Source: Elusimicrobia bacterium HGW-Elusimicrobia-2
GTDB taxonomy: Bacteria > CG03
NCBI GenBank assembly: GCA_002841685.1
Contig: PHAM01000076.1
Location: 1 to 7,076, forward strand
Direction of reading: 5' to 3'
Length of the DNA: 7,076 nucleotides
Part shown: positions 1 to 5,652 of the stretch, piece by piece
Layout: every line of letters starts with the position of its first letter
How positions within the stretch are numbered: the stretch's first letter is position 1
The notes under the pieces: model-generated
Seen by the model: only the letters and a program-made list of their open reading frames with translations
What the model was told of the DNA's origin: nothing
The model's database searches: none
Position numbers and translations under genes: made by a program

Positions 1-996
1 TTTTAGTTGCGCCAGGTCATTGTTTTTTTCTTTGAGCGCTATAATGCGTTTTACGGAATTATCAAGCAGCTTTTTGTCTTTTTCAGCAAGCTTGCGCAGC
101 TTATTTATTGTCTGCGTGTTTTCCCGTGCTTTTTTTACCGCTTCAGATAAAAGAAGGTTATTGTCTTTTTTCAGTTTTTCTATTTCCGCGGTCAGCTCCG
201 ATATTTTTTCTTCGGTTTGGGCGTTTTTTTCGGAAAGTTCTTTTTCTCTTGAAAATATGGCGGCTTTTATCTGATTCACGCTTTCCTTAAGCTCCCGCTC
301 GGTTTTCCCTGCGGCAGCGAGAAGGTTTGTTTTTTCGCCCAACGCCAGAGCGAGAGTTTCTTTGCCCGCGGAAATAACGGATATTTCTTTTTGTAATTTT
401 TCAATTTGACCATCTTTTCCATCACCGGCTGCGGAGAGGGAATCTATCGTTTTTCTTTTTTCCGCAATGGCGTTTTTTTGGAGACGAAGTTGTTCTCTTA
501 AATTATTCAGTTCTTCATCGGCTTGCTTTTTATCAACGGCGGTTTTGTGCAGATACTCGTCAAACTGCGCCTGCATTTTTTTAGAGTTTTTCAGATATTC
601 ATCGCGGGATTTTTCAAAGAGTTCTTCTTCGGTTTTAAGGCGTTTTTCAAATTCGCTTTGTTTTTCGGTTATGAGCCCTTCTATCAAATTTCTGCGGGCA
701 TCAAGCTCCTTGCCAACTTCGGCGATGCGTTCTTGCTCCATTTCCAGCGCGCGGAATTCATCTTTGAGCTGGTTTTTAACTTCACTGTCTCTCTTTTCCA
801 TGTAATTGCGGACAGCCCTGATTTCAATATCTTTTTCGCGGATATCATCGAGAAGAGTTGTCTGCTTTTTTTGGAATTCAGATCTTTCCCCGGAGATATC
901 GTTTCTGAGTTTTGAGAGCTGCCGCGACAGCACGTCTTTCTGCAGGTTTAAGATTTCCACCTGTTTTCGCAGCGATAATTTTTCCTGATCATCCAT
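1..996 (-). CDS. Long coiled-coil protein, C-terminus beyond the window (partial)
   Basis: An uninterrupted minus-strand frame runs from an ATG at 996 to the window edge, giving 332 residues with no stop; the true C-terminus lies outside. An in-frame TAA at 1003-1005 limits the start to 996. The composition is extreme: K, E, L, A, Q, D and N dominate, and the 332 residues contain no proline, cysteine or tryptophan. Hydrophobic residues recur with heptad-like spacing, as in EKLQKEISVI and ISELTAEIEKLKKDNNLLL. This predicts an almost continuous alpha-helical coiled coil with a short glycine break near residue 200 (GDGKDG). No signal peptide, membrane segment or catalytic motif is visible. Family members of this kind are structural or scaffold proteins (SMC-like arms, polarity or cytoskeletal proteins), but composition alone cannot say which. 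It lies 150 bp downstream of, and on the same strand as, the membrane protein and receiver genes. No canonical Shine-Dalgarno is at normal spacing. The gene is certain, the function unknown. Confidence 0.85.
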   Translation of the reverse strand, partial: MDDQEKLSLRKQVEILNLQKDVLSRQLSKLRNDISGERSEFQKKQTTLLDDIREKDIEIRAVRNYMEKRDSEVKNQLKDEFRALEMEQERIAEVGKELDARRNLIEGLITEKQSEFEKRLKTEEELFEKSRDEYLKNSKKMQAQFDEYLHKTAVDKKQADEELNNLREQLRLQKNAIAEKRKTIDSLSAAGDGKDGQIEKLQKEISVISAGKETLALALGEKTNLLAAAGKTERELKESVNQIKAAIFSREKELSEKNAQTEEKISELTAEIEKLKKDNNLLLSEAVKKARENTQTINKLRKLAEKDKKLLDNSVKRIIALKEKNNDLAQLK

Positions 997-1004
997 ATAA
1001 TTTT

Positions 1005-1020
1005 ATGCGTCCGGGCGCAT
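1005..1020. other. 16-bp near-palindrome just upstream of the coiled-coil gene
   Basis: The plus-strand sequence ATGCGTCCGGGCGCAT is an inverted repeat with one mismatched position pair. It lies 9 bases upstream of the start codon at 996, where a ribosome-binding site would normally sit. It could be an operator or a small leader hairpin. No known factor is recognised. Confidence 0.35.
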
Positions 1021-1083
1021 CCTCATTTTCAGCGTCTTTTTGAATTAATGATAACAAATTTGAATATAAAAAAACACACATAA

Positions 1084-1109
1084 CGCGGCTGTCCGTGCGC
1101 GGCTGTCCG
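1084..1109. repeat. Two tandem 12-bp direct repeats
   Basis: CGCGGCTGTCCG occurs exactly at 1084-1095 and again at 1098-1109, a 14-bp period. The pair lies in the 150-bp gap between the membrane protein gene (stop at 1147) and the coiled-coil gene (start at 996). It is followed, on the leftward strand, by a T-rich stretch (1068-1074). The repeats are direct, so they do not form a terminator stem. They may be a tandem regulator-binding site or a small duplication. Confidence 0.5.
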
Positions 1110-1146
1110 GAATTAATTTAAAATACACGGAAAAATTACGGCAGTG

Positions 1147-2424
1147 TCAGCCGACAATACAGTCTCCGCTTTTGGATATTCCCGCAAGTGAGTTTATTTT
1201 ATCGCGGAGTTTTTCATCAAGATCAGGTGTATTTATTTTAAGCAAAGCGTTCGCAAGGAGGTTCTTTTCCGAGGGTTTTATTTTTTTCATAAGTTCCCCA
1301 GCGATCTCCGCGCTCTTTTCAGGCTTCGGTAATTGTATGAGCCGGCAGAATATTTTTATACCGTCCCCGCTTTTAAACGCTTCCTGCTCCAGCAGGAGGC
1401 AGGCTTCGTCCTCGCTGTATTTGTACAGAGCTTTTATTGCCCGTATTTTCAGTTCTATGTCTGAATCGTTTAGAAAAGGTTCAAGGAGTTTTTTTGCCAC
1501 AGATGCCTCGGTGCTGTTTTCGCTGGAAAGCTCGGCCTCTATTATATCTATGCCTTCATATTTTGTGCTGTCCGCAACAGAAAGACCGCCGGATAGAGGA
1601 TTAATAATAGGAATTCTTTTGGCGTTTTTCCGAGGCCCGATTTCCGCCGCTGAATTTTTTATGGAAAAATTGAGCATGTGGTGTCTGTTTACGGCATAGC
1701 GCGCTATCAAAAAAGCCGACGCTATCAGCGCCGCTATGGCGGCGGCGCTTGCGGCGACAGTCGCTATAAAAGTTCTTTTTATATTTGTCCCGGTTTCAGA
1801 TACTGCCTTGTTTATAGAAACGGCGGCATTTTCACTCGTAGCAATCAGCTTATCAAGTTTTTTTTCCGTATTCGCTGATATTGCATTCTGCTGAAAGCGA
1901 TTAGTATTGCCAGTTGCCGGGTAATTTTTTCCTATCGCATCCGTGAGTTTTTCAAGTTTCAGCATAAGAGCCCGCTGCTGTTTTAAATAAACGTTATTGA
2001 TAGAGGGCTGTGTCGGCGCGGGTTTAGTTTCCGCCGGAGTTGTTTTTGGCGTTTCCCCGTAGGCGTCAGAGGAAGGGCTTAAATCTTTGGTTGTATCGGC
2101 TAATTCTTTCAGGGTGACGTCGTCCGGCGCTAGGGCGAGCGCGCGGCTGAAAGCGTATGCTGCGGCGCTGTAGTTTTCCTTAAAGCTCATATCAAGGCCG
2201 AGTTCTGTTAAATAGTTAATAAGGGATAGTTTCAATTCGCTGTCGCCAGTGCGGGCGTATTCATCTTCGGCCGTCGCCACGGCTTCGGCGAAGTTTCCTT
2301 GTTTATACAGCGCTTCGGCTCTGGCGGCGGCAGAGGGCTCGGCGGCGCGAAGAAAACCCTGCTGCGCGATAAAAAAAGCAAGAGCAATATGCAGAACCCC
2401 GGACCGGCGAAATGAATTAGTCAT
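1147..2424 (-). CDS. Single-pass membrane protein with TPR-like outer and HEAT-like inner regions
   Basis: This 425-residue protein has no recognised family. Residues 1-27 look like a signal peptide: an R-R-containing N-terminus, a hydrophobic core LHIALAFFIA, and a plausible cleavage after FLRA. Residues 31-110 are alanine-rich paired helices with TPR character (ALYKQGNFAEAV and YSAAAYAFSRALALAPDD). Residues 115-140 form a Pro/Thr linker, and 145-215 are helical and possibly coiled-coil. One strong transmembrane helix spans about 218-241, followed by basic residues (RYAVNRHH). Residues 290-415 resemble HEAT/armadillo helices, such as LEPFLNDSDIELKIRAIKALYKY. The inferred topology is TPR-like part outside, HEAT-like part in the cytoplasm. 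The ATG at 2424 overlaps the stop of the receiver gene by 8 bases, which favours translational coupling; a TTG at 2439 would add five residues. It may scaffold proteins on both sides of the inner membrane. That role is inference. Confidence 0.85.
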   Translation of the reverse strand: MTNSFRRSGVLHIALAFFIAQQGFLRAAEPSAAARAEALYKQGNFAEAVATAEDEYARTGDSELKLSLINYLTELGLDMSFKENYSAAAYAFSRALALAPDDVTLKELADTTKDLSPSSDAYGETPKTTPAETKPAPTQPSINNVYLKQQRALMLKLEKLTDAIGKNYPATGNTNRFQQNAISANTEKKLDKLIATSENAAVSINKAVSETGTNIKRTFIATVAASAAAIAALIASAFLIARYAVNRHHMLNFSIKNSAAEIGPRKNAKRIPIINPLSGGLSVADSTKYEGIDIIEAELSSENSTEASVAKKLLEPFLNDSDIELKIRAIKALYKYSEDEACLLLEQEAFKSGDGIKIFCRLIQLPKPEKSAEIAGELMKKIKPSEKNLLANALLKINTPDLDEKLRDKINSLAGISKSGDCIVG

Positions 2425-2800
2425 TAAATATTTCTGCAATTTTTGCGCGTAGATCTTTCATAAAAAAGGGTTTTTCAAAAATGGCCTTAACCTGGGGGGA
2501 GCCTCTGTCTATGAGTTTGGTTATCGCGGTTTTCCCCGTCATTATAATGATGGGGATGCCTGAAGTTTCCGGATTGGCGGCGAGTGTGACTATGGTCGTT
2601 ATTCCGTCCTGGCCGGGCATGACCACATCCATTATTATCAGATTAGGGATATGATCCTCGGCAAGCGCCTGCGCCACGAGGCCATTTTCGGCCTCTAATA
2701 CCGCAAAACCGTCGTTTGTCAGCACGCTTTTGAGAAGTAAGCGCGTTTCGAGAGAGTCATCACACACCAATATAGTTTTCACGGCTAATTTTTTTGCCAT
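2417..2800 (-). CDS. Single-domain response regulator (CheY-like receiver)
   Basis: The 127-residue protein is a complete receiver domain with nothing attached. The usual residues are all visible: acidic pair D14-D15 (LVCDDS), phospho-acceptor D58 in IIMDVVMPGQDG, the conserved T88 in IIIMTGKT, and K110 in FEKPF. Together these form the Mg2+ and phosphorylation site, so it should be phosphorylated by a histidine kinase that is not encoded in this window. With no output domain it should act by protein contact, as CheY, Spo0F or DivK do. It is the first gene of the leftward transcript, about 126 nt downstream of the predicted transcription start. Its stop overlaps the start of the membrane protein, so the two are likely made together and may interact. 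The Shine-Dalgarno is weak: a run of five G lies about 15 nt upstream of the ATG. Confidence 0.95.
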   Translation of the reverse strand: MAKKLAVKTILVCDDSLETRLLLKSVLTNDGFAVLEAENGLVAQALAEDHIPNLIIMDVVMPGQDGITTIVTLAANPETSGIPIIIMTGKTAITKLIDRGSPQVKAIFEKPFFMKDLRAKIAEIFND

Positions 2801-2870
2801 TTCTAAAGTGTTTCCCCCGCTTTGCCGAATATTCTACTTAATCCGGGCGCCGCGGCTACCAAGCCTGACT

Positions 2871-2905
2871 CTGCTTTTTGCATCGGCGTTCATCGCAAAA
2901 AGCAG
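2871..2905 (-). promoter_or_regulatory. Perfect 11-bp stem-loop in the receiver gene leader
   Basis: CTGCTTTTTGC (2871-2881) and GCAAAAAGCAG (2895-2905) are exact reverse complements separated by 13 bases. The element is downstream of the predicted leftward transcription start and upstream of the receiver ATG, so it should fold in that mRNA's 5' leader. On the leftward strand no T-run follows the stem, which argues against an intrinsic terminator. It could be an RNA regulatory element, an mRNA-stabilising hairpin or a DNA operator. It matches no riboswitch I know. Confidence 0.6.
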
Positions 2906-2932
2906 GGTTTTCACTTTGTTTCTATGCTCATA

Positions 2933-2961
2933 ATTTTACATAAACTCATTTTACAAGTCAA
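2933..2961 (-). promoter_or_regulatory. Leftward sigma70-type promoter for the receiver operon
   Basis: Read on the minus strand, TTGACT (2956-2961) and TAAAAT (2933-2938) are separated by exactly 17 bp, close to the sigma70 consensus. Transcription should start near 2926 and read the receiver and membrane protein genes. It overlaps the rightward promoter. Confidence 0.65.
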
Positions 2962-2977
2962 ACGTATTTGATATAAT
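2950..2977 (+). promoter_or_regulatory. Rightward sigma70-type promoter for the PPC-pgi operon
   Basis: TTTACA (2950-2955) and a perfect TATAAT (2972-2977) are 16 bp apart. Transcription should begin near 2984, leaving a leader of about 50 nt before the ATG at 3035. This is the only strong promoter seen for the six-gene plus-strand run. Confidence 0.75.
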
Positions 2978-3034
2978 CAAACCGTTGAAAGCGGCGCGGG
3001 TTTTAGGGTTGAGAAGGTTTAATTGAGAGGAAAA

Positions 3035-3385
3035 ATGCTGAAGCAAATAAAAGTGAAAATAGGCGAAGGTGAAAAGATTATGGCTTCTCTTGAGAGAGAG
3101 TTGGCCGCCAAAGGCATAAAGGAAGCTGTTATAGTTTCCTGTGTGGGGGCGTTGAGGGATTTTGAACTCATAACCATTCATCAGGATTCAAAGAAAATAC
3201 CGCCGGAGCATTATAAAAAAAAGTTTGACTTGAAAGCCGAGCTTATGGGAAATGGAAGTGTAGCCGCGGGCTCCGCGCATCTGCATGTGGTTTGCGGCCT
3301 TGACGGGGGGACTGCTCTCGCCGGGCATCTGGTTGAGGGTACCGTGACATATTTTGCGGAAGTGACATTATTGGCGGAGGTATGA
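3035..3385 (+). CDS. PPC/DUF296 domain protein
   Basis: The 116-residue protein is essentially one PPC (plants and prokaryotes conserved, DUF296) domain. The family pattern is visible: an N-terminal GEGEKIMASLERELAAKGI segment, the core VSCVGALRDFEL, then SAHLHVVCGLDGG and AGHLVEGTV, ending in the strand FAEVTLLAEV. H82, H84 and H98 match the conserved histidines of bacterial members, which are thought to bind a metal. Plant members join this domain to AT-hooks and bind DNA, but no AT-hook is present here and the bacterial role is mostly unknown. The start was placed at 3035 because GAGAGG lies four bases before it; an in-frame TTG at 3023 would sit ahead of that ribosome-binding site. It is the first gene after the rightward promoter and ends 4 bases before pgi. 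Its closeness to pgi is not enough to infer a metabolic role. Confidence 0.85.
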   Translation: MLKQIKVKIGEGEKIMASLERELAAKGIKEAVIVSCVGALRDFELITIHQDSKKIPPEHYKKKFDLKAELMGNGSVAAGSAHLHVVCGLDGGTALAGHLVEGTVTYFAEVTLLAEV

Positions 3386-3389
3386 ATTC

Positions 3390-4769
3390 ATGAAAGCGTC
3401 TAAGAAAAATTTCGCAAAAAAAATAAGCGTTGATTATGGCGCGTCGCTATCGGGAGCCATAGGCGCAGGGGGTTTAAGCGAAGGCGATCTCAGTAAAATA
3501 TCAGCGTTCGTCAAAAACGCCGTGAAAAAACTCAACGCTCGCCGGGCGTCGGGGGAAGTGGGATTCGCCGAGCTTCCGGATGATTTAAAAAACGCGTCGG
3601 ATATAAAAAAATACGCGGATAAACTAAAAGGTAAATGCAGGCACTTTGCGGTTTTGGGCATAGGCGGCAGCGCCCTCGGGCCCCGCGCGCTGATAGACGC
3701 GCTCGCGCCTTCTTTTTATAACATGAGAGATTTAGCCGGGAGGGGAGGCCGGCCGCGGATTATTATCGCCGACAATATTTCTCCGGAATTTGTGAAAGGT
3801 ATTTTTGACATTGCGCCCGTGTCTGATACAGTTTTTAATGTTATAACCAAATCGGGCACGACGGGCGAGACTCTTTCCATATTCTCCGCCGCGCTTGCAA
3901 TGCTCAAAAAGAAAACAGGCGAATCGTGGAAAAAGCATATAGTGATAACAACGGATCCCGAAAAAGGTTATCTGCGTGAATTCGCGCGCAAAAACGGAAT
4001 TGATTCTTTTCCTATTCCGTCTAATGTCGGAGGGCGGTTCAGCACGCTGTCTTCGGTGGGGCTCTTGCCCGCGGCAGTGGCGGGGATAGATATAAAGAAG
4101 CTTTTAAAAGGCGCTTCCGACGCTGAGAAAATATGTTTTCAGGAAGCCCTCCTGTCAAATCCCGCCGCTCTTTACGCGGCCGTGCATTATCTTTTCTATA
4201 AAAAGGGCCGGCGCATAAATGTTTTTATGCCTTACGAGGAAAAGCTCGCCACGGTGAGCGACTGGTTCGCACAGCTGTGGGCGGAATCCCTGGGAAAGAA
4301 AAAAGACCTGAAGGGCAAAGATGTTTTTGTGGGGCCCACGCCGGTGAAAGCCAAAGGCGTCACCGATCAGCATTCCCAGCTGCAGCTCTACACCGAAGGC
4401 CCGCAGGACAAAGTCGTTACGCTACTGTCGGTGGAAGATATAGATTCCTTTAAAGTCCCGAAGATGGGAGATTTCATCTTCGGCGGGCGGGACATCGCGG
4501 AACTCTTCAAGGCCGAGGAAGCGGGTACGGCTCTTTCCCTCACAGAGGCGAGCCGGCCGGTCGTGACAATAAAAATGCCGAAGGTGTCAGTCGAATATGT
4601 GGGACAGCTCATAATGATGCTTGAGGCGGCCACCGCGATATACGGCGAGATGCTGGGGATCAACACTTTTGACCAGCCGGGCGTGGAATACGGGAAGGTC
4701 ATCGCCAAAAAAATACTTGCCGGCGCCGGAAAAGTGCAGAGCAATAGGGGAAATAAATATCGTGTCTGA
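3390..4769 (+). CDS. pgi: Glucose-6-phosphate isomerase
   Basis: This is a full-length 459-residue phosphoglucose isomerase, the cytoplasmic enzyme that interconverts glucose 6-phosphate and fructose 6-phosphate in glycolysis and gluconeogenesis. The length fits the shorter bacterial (Bacillus/Thermotoga-like) group rather than the roughly 550-residue E. coli type. Visible signatures are VLGIGGSALGPRAL (88-101), the phosphate-binding TKSGTTGETLS (153-163), the first family signature around SNVGGRFSTLSSVG (211-224), and the second around GINTFDQPGVEYGK (423-436). The expected catalytic residues are present: E299 in WAESLGK, H328 in TDQHSQLQLY, and K436 at the end of the second signature. A GGCGGAGG ribosome-binding site ends 9 bases before the ATG, and the upstream gene ends 4 bases before it. 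Everything needed for activity seems intact. Confidence 0.98.
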   Translation: MKASKKNFAKKISVDYGASLSGAIGAGGLSEGDLSKISAFVKNAVKKLNARRASGEVGFAELPDDLKNASDIKKYADKLKGKCRHFAVLGIGGSALGPRALIDALAPSFYNMRDLAGRGGRPRIIIADNISPEFVKGIFDIAPVSDTVFNVITKSGTTGETLSIFSAALAMLKKKTGESWKKHIVITTDPEKGYLREFARKNGIDSFPIPSNVGGRFSTLSSVGLLPAAVAGIDIKKLLKGASDAEKICFQEALLSNPAALYAAVHYLFYKKGRRINVFMPYEEKLATVSDWFAQLWAESLGKKKDLKGKDVFVGPTPVKAKGVTDQHSQLQLYTEGPQDKVVTLLSVEDIDSFKVPKMGDFIFGGRDIAELFKAEEAGTALSLTEASRPVVTIKMPKVSVEYVGQLIMMLEAATAIYGEMLGINTFDQPGVEYGKVIAKKILAGAGKVQSNRGNKYRV

Positions 4770-4824
4770 GATAAAACGCTACAGCAAAGGCGCTCACAGT
4801 TTTGTGAAATGGGACAAGAACACC

Positions 4825-4834
4825 AAGGAGGTGA
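4825..4834 (+). promoter_or_regulatory. Full-length Shine-Dalgarno that decides the DUF3467 start
   Basis: AAGGAGGTGA is a ten-base perfect match to the 16S rRNA anti-Shine-Dalgarno. It lies five bases before the ATG at 4840 and favours that start over an in-frame GTG at 4762. Confidence 0.75.
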
Positions 4835-4839
4835 AGAAG

Positions 4840-5118
4840 ATGAACCGCGAAGAAAAGAAGATACAGATAGAGATAGACAAGGATATACAGAAAGGCGTGT
4901 ACGCGAACATGGCGCTCATAAGCCACACGAAAGAGGAAATTGTTTTTGATTTCGCCTTTCTTCAGCCCCAGCAGCCCAAGGCCAGCGTCGCGAGTAGAGT
5001 GATAATGAGTCCGGCTCACGCCAAGAGATTCATGCAGGCGGTAGCAGAGAACCTGAAAAGATATGAGAGCTCCTTCGGAGAGGTTTCTCCTTCCAGAGAG
5101 AGCAAAATAGGCTTTTGA
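4840..5118 (+). CDS. DUF3467 family protein
   Basis: The 92-residue soluble protein fits DUF3467, a small bacterial family of unknown function. The family shape is visible: a charged N-terminus with EIDKDIQKGVYANMALISHT (residues 11-30), a hydrophobic strand EEIVFDFAFLQP, the segment SRVIMSPAHAKRFMQAVAENLKRYE (52-76), and a variable tail. No catalytic motif is evident. The start at 4840 is preferred because of its ideal ribosome-binding site and because family members usually begin just before this region. However, the same frame is open back to a GTG at 4762, which overlaps the pgi stop and would add 26 residues (118 in total). The stop shares one base with the next start (TGATG), so translation is probably coupled to the VanZ-like gene. 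Confidence 0.85.
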   Translation: MNREEKKIQIEIDKDIQKGVYANMALISHTKEEIVFDFAFLQPQQPKASVASRVIMSPAHAKRFMQAVAENLKRYESSFGEVSPSRESKIGF

Positions 5119-5522
5119 TGGTTTTTTTTCAGTGGCTGGCTGTTGTTATGTGGGCAAAACTTATATATTATCTTTCGGATATGCCGGGGATGGACATGGG
5201 CCTGGGCATCTGGGATTTTTTTGTCAGGAAGTCGGCTCATGTGTTTGAGTTCGCTTATCTGACGGCGCTGATATATCTGGCGGCGAAAAATTCCGCCAGA
5301 GGGCGCCTGGGCCGAAGGGCGCTTGCGCTGATATCGGGCGCGGCGGCCCTCATATACGCCGCAAGCGATGAGATGCATCAGCTCTATGTGTTGAACAGGC
5401 ACGGCAGCGCCGCTGATGTGGCGGTAGACCTGCTGGGAATAGTGATCGTGTGCTGGCTGATATCATACAGAGATTTTTTTCCGCATGACGGCGGAATAAC
5501 GAGGGGAGGTAAGGCTAAGTGA
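5118..5522 (+). CDS. VanZ-like membrane protein
   Basis: The 134-residue protein has the VanZ-family signature. RKSAHVFEFAYL (37-48) carries the K-x-x-H-x-x-E-type first motif, and ASDEMHQLYVLNRHGSAADV (82-101) carries the DE-x-HQ motif followed by R and D residues, then DLLGI. Hydrophobic segments lie at about 2-19, 44-57, 68-82 and 102-116, giving roughly four membrane helices in a small integral membrane protein. VanZ was named for low-level teicoplanin resistance in enterococci, but the family is widespread and its general role is unclear. Nothing nearby suggests glycopeptide resistance. The ATG at 5118 overlaps the DUF3467 stop by one base; a TTG directly before it is a less likely start. 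Its stop overlaps the next gene by four bases (GTGA). Confidence 0.9.
   Translation: MVFFQWLAVVMWAKLIYYLSDMPGMDMGLGIWDFFVRKSAHVFEFAYLTALIYLAAKNSARGRLGRRALALISGAAALIYAASDEMHQLYVLNRHGSAADVAVDLLGIVIVCWLISYRDFFPHDGGITRGGKAK
5503..5510 (+). promoter_or_regulatory. Strong Shine-Dalgarno for the 28-residue basic protein
   Basis: GGGGAGGT lies inside the end of the VanZ-like gene, eight bases before the GTG at 5519. This is good placement and supports the tiny downstream frame being translated. Confidence 0.65.
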
Positions 5523-5605
5523 AAGGAAGACGAAGAAAGCTTGCTAAAGTTAAAAGACATAAGCTAAAAAAAAGACGCAAGGCAATGCGTCACAAAGCGA
5601 AATAA
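5519..5605 (+). CDS. Tiny basic protein resembling bS22/mS38 (AURKAIP1/COX24 domain)
   Basis: A 28-codon frame starts at GTG 5519, overlaps the VanZ-like stop by four bases and ends with TAA at 5603-5605. Of the 28 residues, 17 are Lys or Arg and 2 are His. The core RRRKLAKVKRHKLKKRR, followed by RH, resembles the C-terminal AURKAIP1/COX24 domain found in mitochondrial mS38 and in very small bacterial ribosomal proteins such as bS22. Those proteins sit on the small subunit and contact rRNA with a basic helix. A strong ribosome-binding site at good spacing and the tight overlap with the gene before it support a real gene. Automated gene callers often miss frames this short. Translation is likely; the family assignment is a pattern match on a short, low-complexity sequence and could be wrong. 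An unrelated nucleic-acid-binding basic peptide is the alternative. Confidence 0.7.
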   Translation: MKGRRRKLAKVKRHKLKKRRKAMRHKAK

Positions 5606-5652
5606 AGGTTTGATAAAACCCGTCGCGGCGGTGATGGCCCCGTCCGCGCCGG

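Noticed and set aside
20-988. Several plus-strand open frames rich in F, S and L opposite the coiled-coil gene
   Set aside because: They are antisense images of Lys/Glu-rich codons (AAA/GAA read as TTT/TTC); the minus frame is continuous and has coherent coiled-coil composition.
1060-1110. Intrinsic terminator after the membrane protein gene
   Set aside because: The T-run at 1068-1074 is present, but the GC-rich part before it is a direct repeat and gives no convincing stem.
2801-3034. Known riboswitch, tRNA or integration site in the divergent intergenic region
   Set aside because: Apart from the promoters and one hairpin, I could match no conserved riboswitch core, tRNA arms or recombination-site pattern.
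4388-4744. Minus-strand frame of 118 codons inside pgi
   Set aside because: It lies opposite a clearly recognised enzyme with intact catalytic motifs and has no family features or ribosome-binding site.
5607-5620. Hairpin GGTTT-GATA-AAACC after the basic protein gene as a terminator
   Set aside because: The stem is only 5 bp, AT-rich, and is followed by GC-rich sequence rather than a T-run.
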